Below, in pieces: positions 6,475 through 7,313 of a stretch of 7,313 nt of DNA. The notes beneath the pieces are model-generated. The model searched no databases. It was given only the letters and a program-made list of their open reading frames with translations, and had not been told where the DNA came from. A program made the translations under genes and the position numbers. Source of the stretch: an uncultured bacterium. Its GTDB lineage: Bacteria; Cyanobacteriota; Vampirovibrionia; Gastranaerophilales; Gastranaerophilaceae. The stretch covers positions 1-7,313 of the forward strand of contig CAMAGQ010000083.1 of the NCBI GenBank assembly GCA_945833895.1, in the 5' to 3' direction. Positions within the stretch are counted from its first letter, which is position 1, and the number at the start of each line of letters is the position of its first letter.

Positions 6475-6511
6475 CATGTATAAAGACATTAAAATAAATG
6501 CTTTATACATG
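6475..6511. promoter_or_regulatory. 11-bp perfect dyad between the membrane-protein and PPDK genes
   Basis: CATGTATAAAG (6475-6485) is the exact reverse complement of CTTTATACATG (6501-6511). After a one-base bulge the stem extends by CATT/AATG (6487-6490 with 6497-6500), leaving a six-base A-rich loop. A further CATGT at 6467-6471 forms a smaller dyad with ACATG at 6474-6478, so CATG half-sites recur three times. No clean T run follows (TATTTTCG), making it a poor terminator. The right arm overlaps the expected -35 of the next promoter, which suits an operator. Both roles remain open. Confidence 0.6.
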
Positions 6512-6529
6512 GTATTTTCGTGATAAAAT
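6502..6529 (+). promoter_or_regulatory. Candidate promoter of the PPDK gene
   Basis: TGATAAAAT at 6521-6529 is an extended -10 (TAAAAT matches 5/6). At 16-bp spacing TTTATA (6502-6507, 4/6) serves as a weak -35 and lies inside the right arm of the upstream dyad. The start would be near 6536, giving a leader of about 45 nt. Confidence 0.5.
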
Positions 6530-6580
6530 TTTAGTACAAATTATCTGAGAGATATTTTTATTTAAAAGGAGAAAAAAATT

Positions 6581-7313
6581 ATGACAGAAAAACGCGTTTG
6601 GCTTTTTAGAGAGGGTAATGCAACCATGCGTAATCTTCTCGGTGGTAAAGGTGCAAACTTGGCGGAAATGACAAACCTTGGTTTGCCTGTACCACCGGGT
6701 TTGACTATCACAACCGAAACATGTATGGATTATATCAATAACGGCAACAAAATGCCTGCAGGTTTAATGGACGAAGTTAAGGCAGCATTGAAAGATGTTG
6801 AAGCACAAAAAGGACAAAAATTCGGCGATGCTGAAAATCCTTTGTTAGTTTCAGTTCGTTCAGGTGCTAGAGTTTCTATGCCAGGTATGATGGAAACTAT
6901 TCTTAACCTTGGTTTAAACGACCAAACAGTTGAAGCGATGATTAAACTTACTAACAATCCTCGTTTCTGCTACGATTCATACAGAAGATTTTTAACTATG
7001 TTCGGTTCTGTTGCTTGGGAAATGGACAGACAAAAATACTTTGAAGCAGAATTGGAAAAAGTTAAAGAACGTGAAGGCGTTAAACAGGATACGGAAATTT
7101 CTGCAGAAGGCTTGAAATCTTTAATCCCTGTTTACAAAAAGTTGATTAAAGAAGTTACAGGAAAAGAATTCCCGCAAGATCCGTACGTTCAATTGCAAGA
7201 AGCAATTGAAGCCGTATTCCGTTCTTGGAACATTCCTCGTGCCGTTGCATACAGAAATATGAACAAAATCGACCACAACTTCGGTACTGCGGTTAACGTT
7301 CAATCAATGGTAT
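6581..7313 (+). CDS. ppdK: Pyruvate, phosphate dikinase, N-terminal part (runs off the window)
   Basis: Interconverts pyruvate, ATP and phosphate with phosphoenolpyruvate, AMP and diphosphate (EC 2.7.9.1). Depending on conditions it supports PPi-linked glycolysis or gluconeogenesis. The 244 codons present cover most of the N-terminal ATP-grasp nucleotide-binding domain of an enzyme usually about 870-880 residues long. Diagnostic segments are LLGGKGANLAEM (19-30, with K23), GLPVPPGLTITTE (34-46), SVRSGA (91-96, with R93) and SMPGMMETILNLGLN (99-113). K23 and R93 correspond to ATP-binding residues of the Clostridium symbiosum enzyme. The YDSYRRF segment (131-137) is also typical. The phosphohistidine and PEP-binding domains lie beyond the edge. 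AAGGAG at 6566-6571 is nine bases before the ATG, a strong initiation site suited to high expression. Truncation is due only to the window end; no frameshift is seen. Confidence 0.96.
   Translation, partial: MTEKRVWLFREGNATMRNLLGGKGANLAEMTNLGLPVPPGLTITTETCMDYINNGNKMPAGLMDEVKAALKDVEAQKGQKFGDAENPLLVSVRSGARVSMPGMMETILNLGLNDQTVEAMIKLTNNPRFCYDSYRRFLTMFGSVAWEMDRQKYFEAELEKVKEREGVKQDTEISAEGLKSLIPVYKKLIKEVTGKEFPQDPYVQLQEAIEAVFRSWNIPRAVAYRNMNKIDHNFGTAVNVQSMV

Noticed and set aside
6449..6580. Small RNA, tRNA or riboswitch in the spacer before PPDK
   Set aside because: Apart from the dyad and promoter there is no cloverleaf, conserved riboswitch core or second terminator; most of the spacer is plain A/T-rich leader.

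Overview
The window is A+T-rich bacterial chromosome with compact genes, Shine-Dalgarno leaders and sigma70-type promoters. The mix is a HAMP/PAS histidine kinase with an HDLKVP-type H box, a KdsC-like sugar-acid phosphatase, a long TPR protein, a two-ACT aspartate kinase, a lineage-restricted-looking membrane protein and pyruvate phosphate dikinase (PPDK). This fits an anaerobic or fermentative Gram-negative-type bacterium. My best guess from general sequence style is a gut Vampirovibrionia/Melainabacteria (Gastranaerophilales) genome. That is inference and could not be tested here.

Layout. Positions 1-333 are non-coding and repeat-rich: a hairpin-forming palindromic element (about 31-131), then a tandem array of 52-54 bp units (about 140-334) that ends exactly at the stop codon of a minus-strand histidine kinase (334-1614). 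A 76-bp gap (1615-1690) separates the kinase from a divergent plus-strand operon. The gap carries two face-to-face extended -10 elements sharing one 10-bp palindrome. The operon is kdsC-like phosphatase (1691-2173), TPR protein (2158-3645) and aspartate kinase (3647-4912), tightly packed and closed by an intrinsic terminator (4922-4955). The second and third genes start with TTG and look translationally coupled. Next come a monocistronic-looking gene of unknown function with one membrane segment (5027-6448), a 132-bp spacer with a strong dyad overlapping a probable promoter, and the first 244 codons of PPDK (6581 to the window end).

Functional links. Aspartate kinase opens the lysine/threonine/methionine (and diaminopimelate) pathway. 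The KdsC-like enzyme probably acts in sugar-acid biosynthesis for the cell surface. PPDK interconverts pyruvate and phosphoenolpyruvate. The kinase has no response-regulator gene beside it here, so its partner is elsewhere. No defence system, CRISPR array, tRNA, rRNA, transposase or phage gene is visible. The clearest observations beyond routine annotation are an internal translation start predicted to make a separate aspartokinase beta subunit, the symmetric divergent promoter, the poly-C tandem array against the kinase gene, and the His/Cys cluster in the uncharacterised protein.
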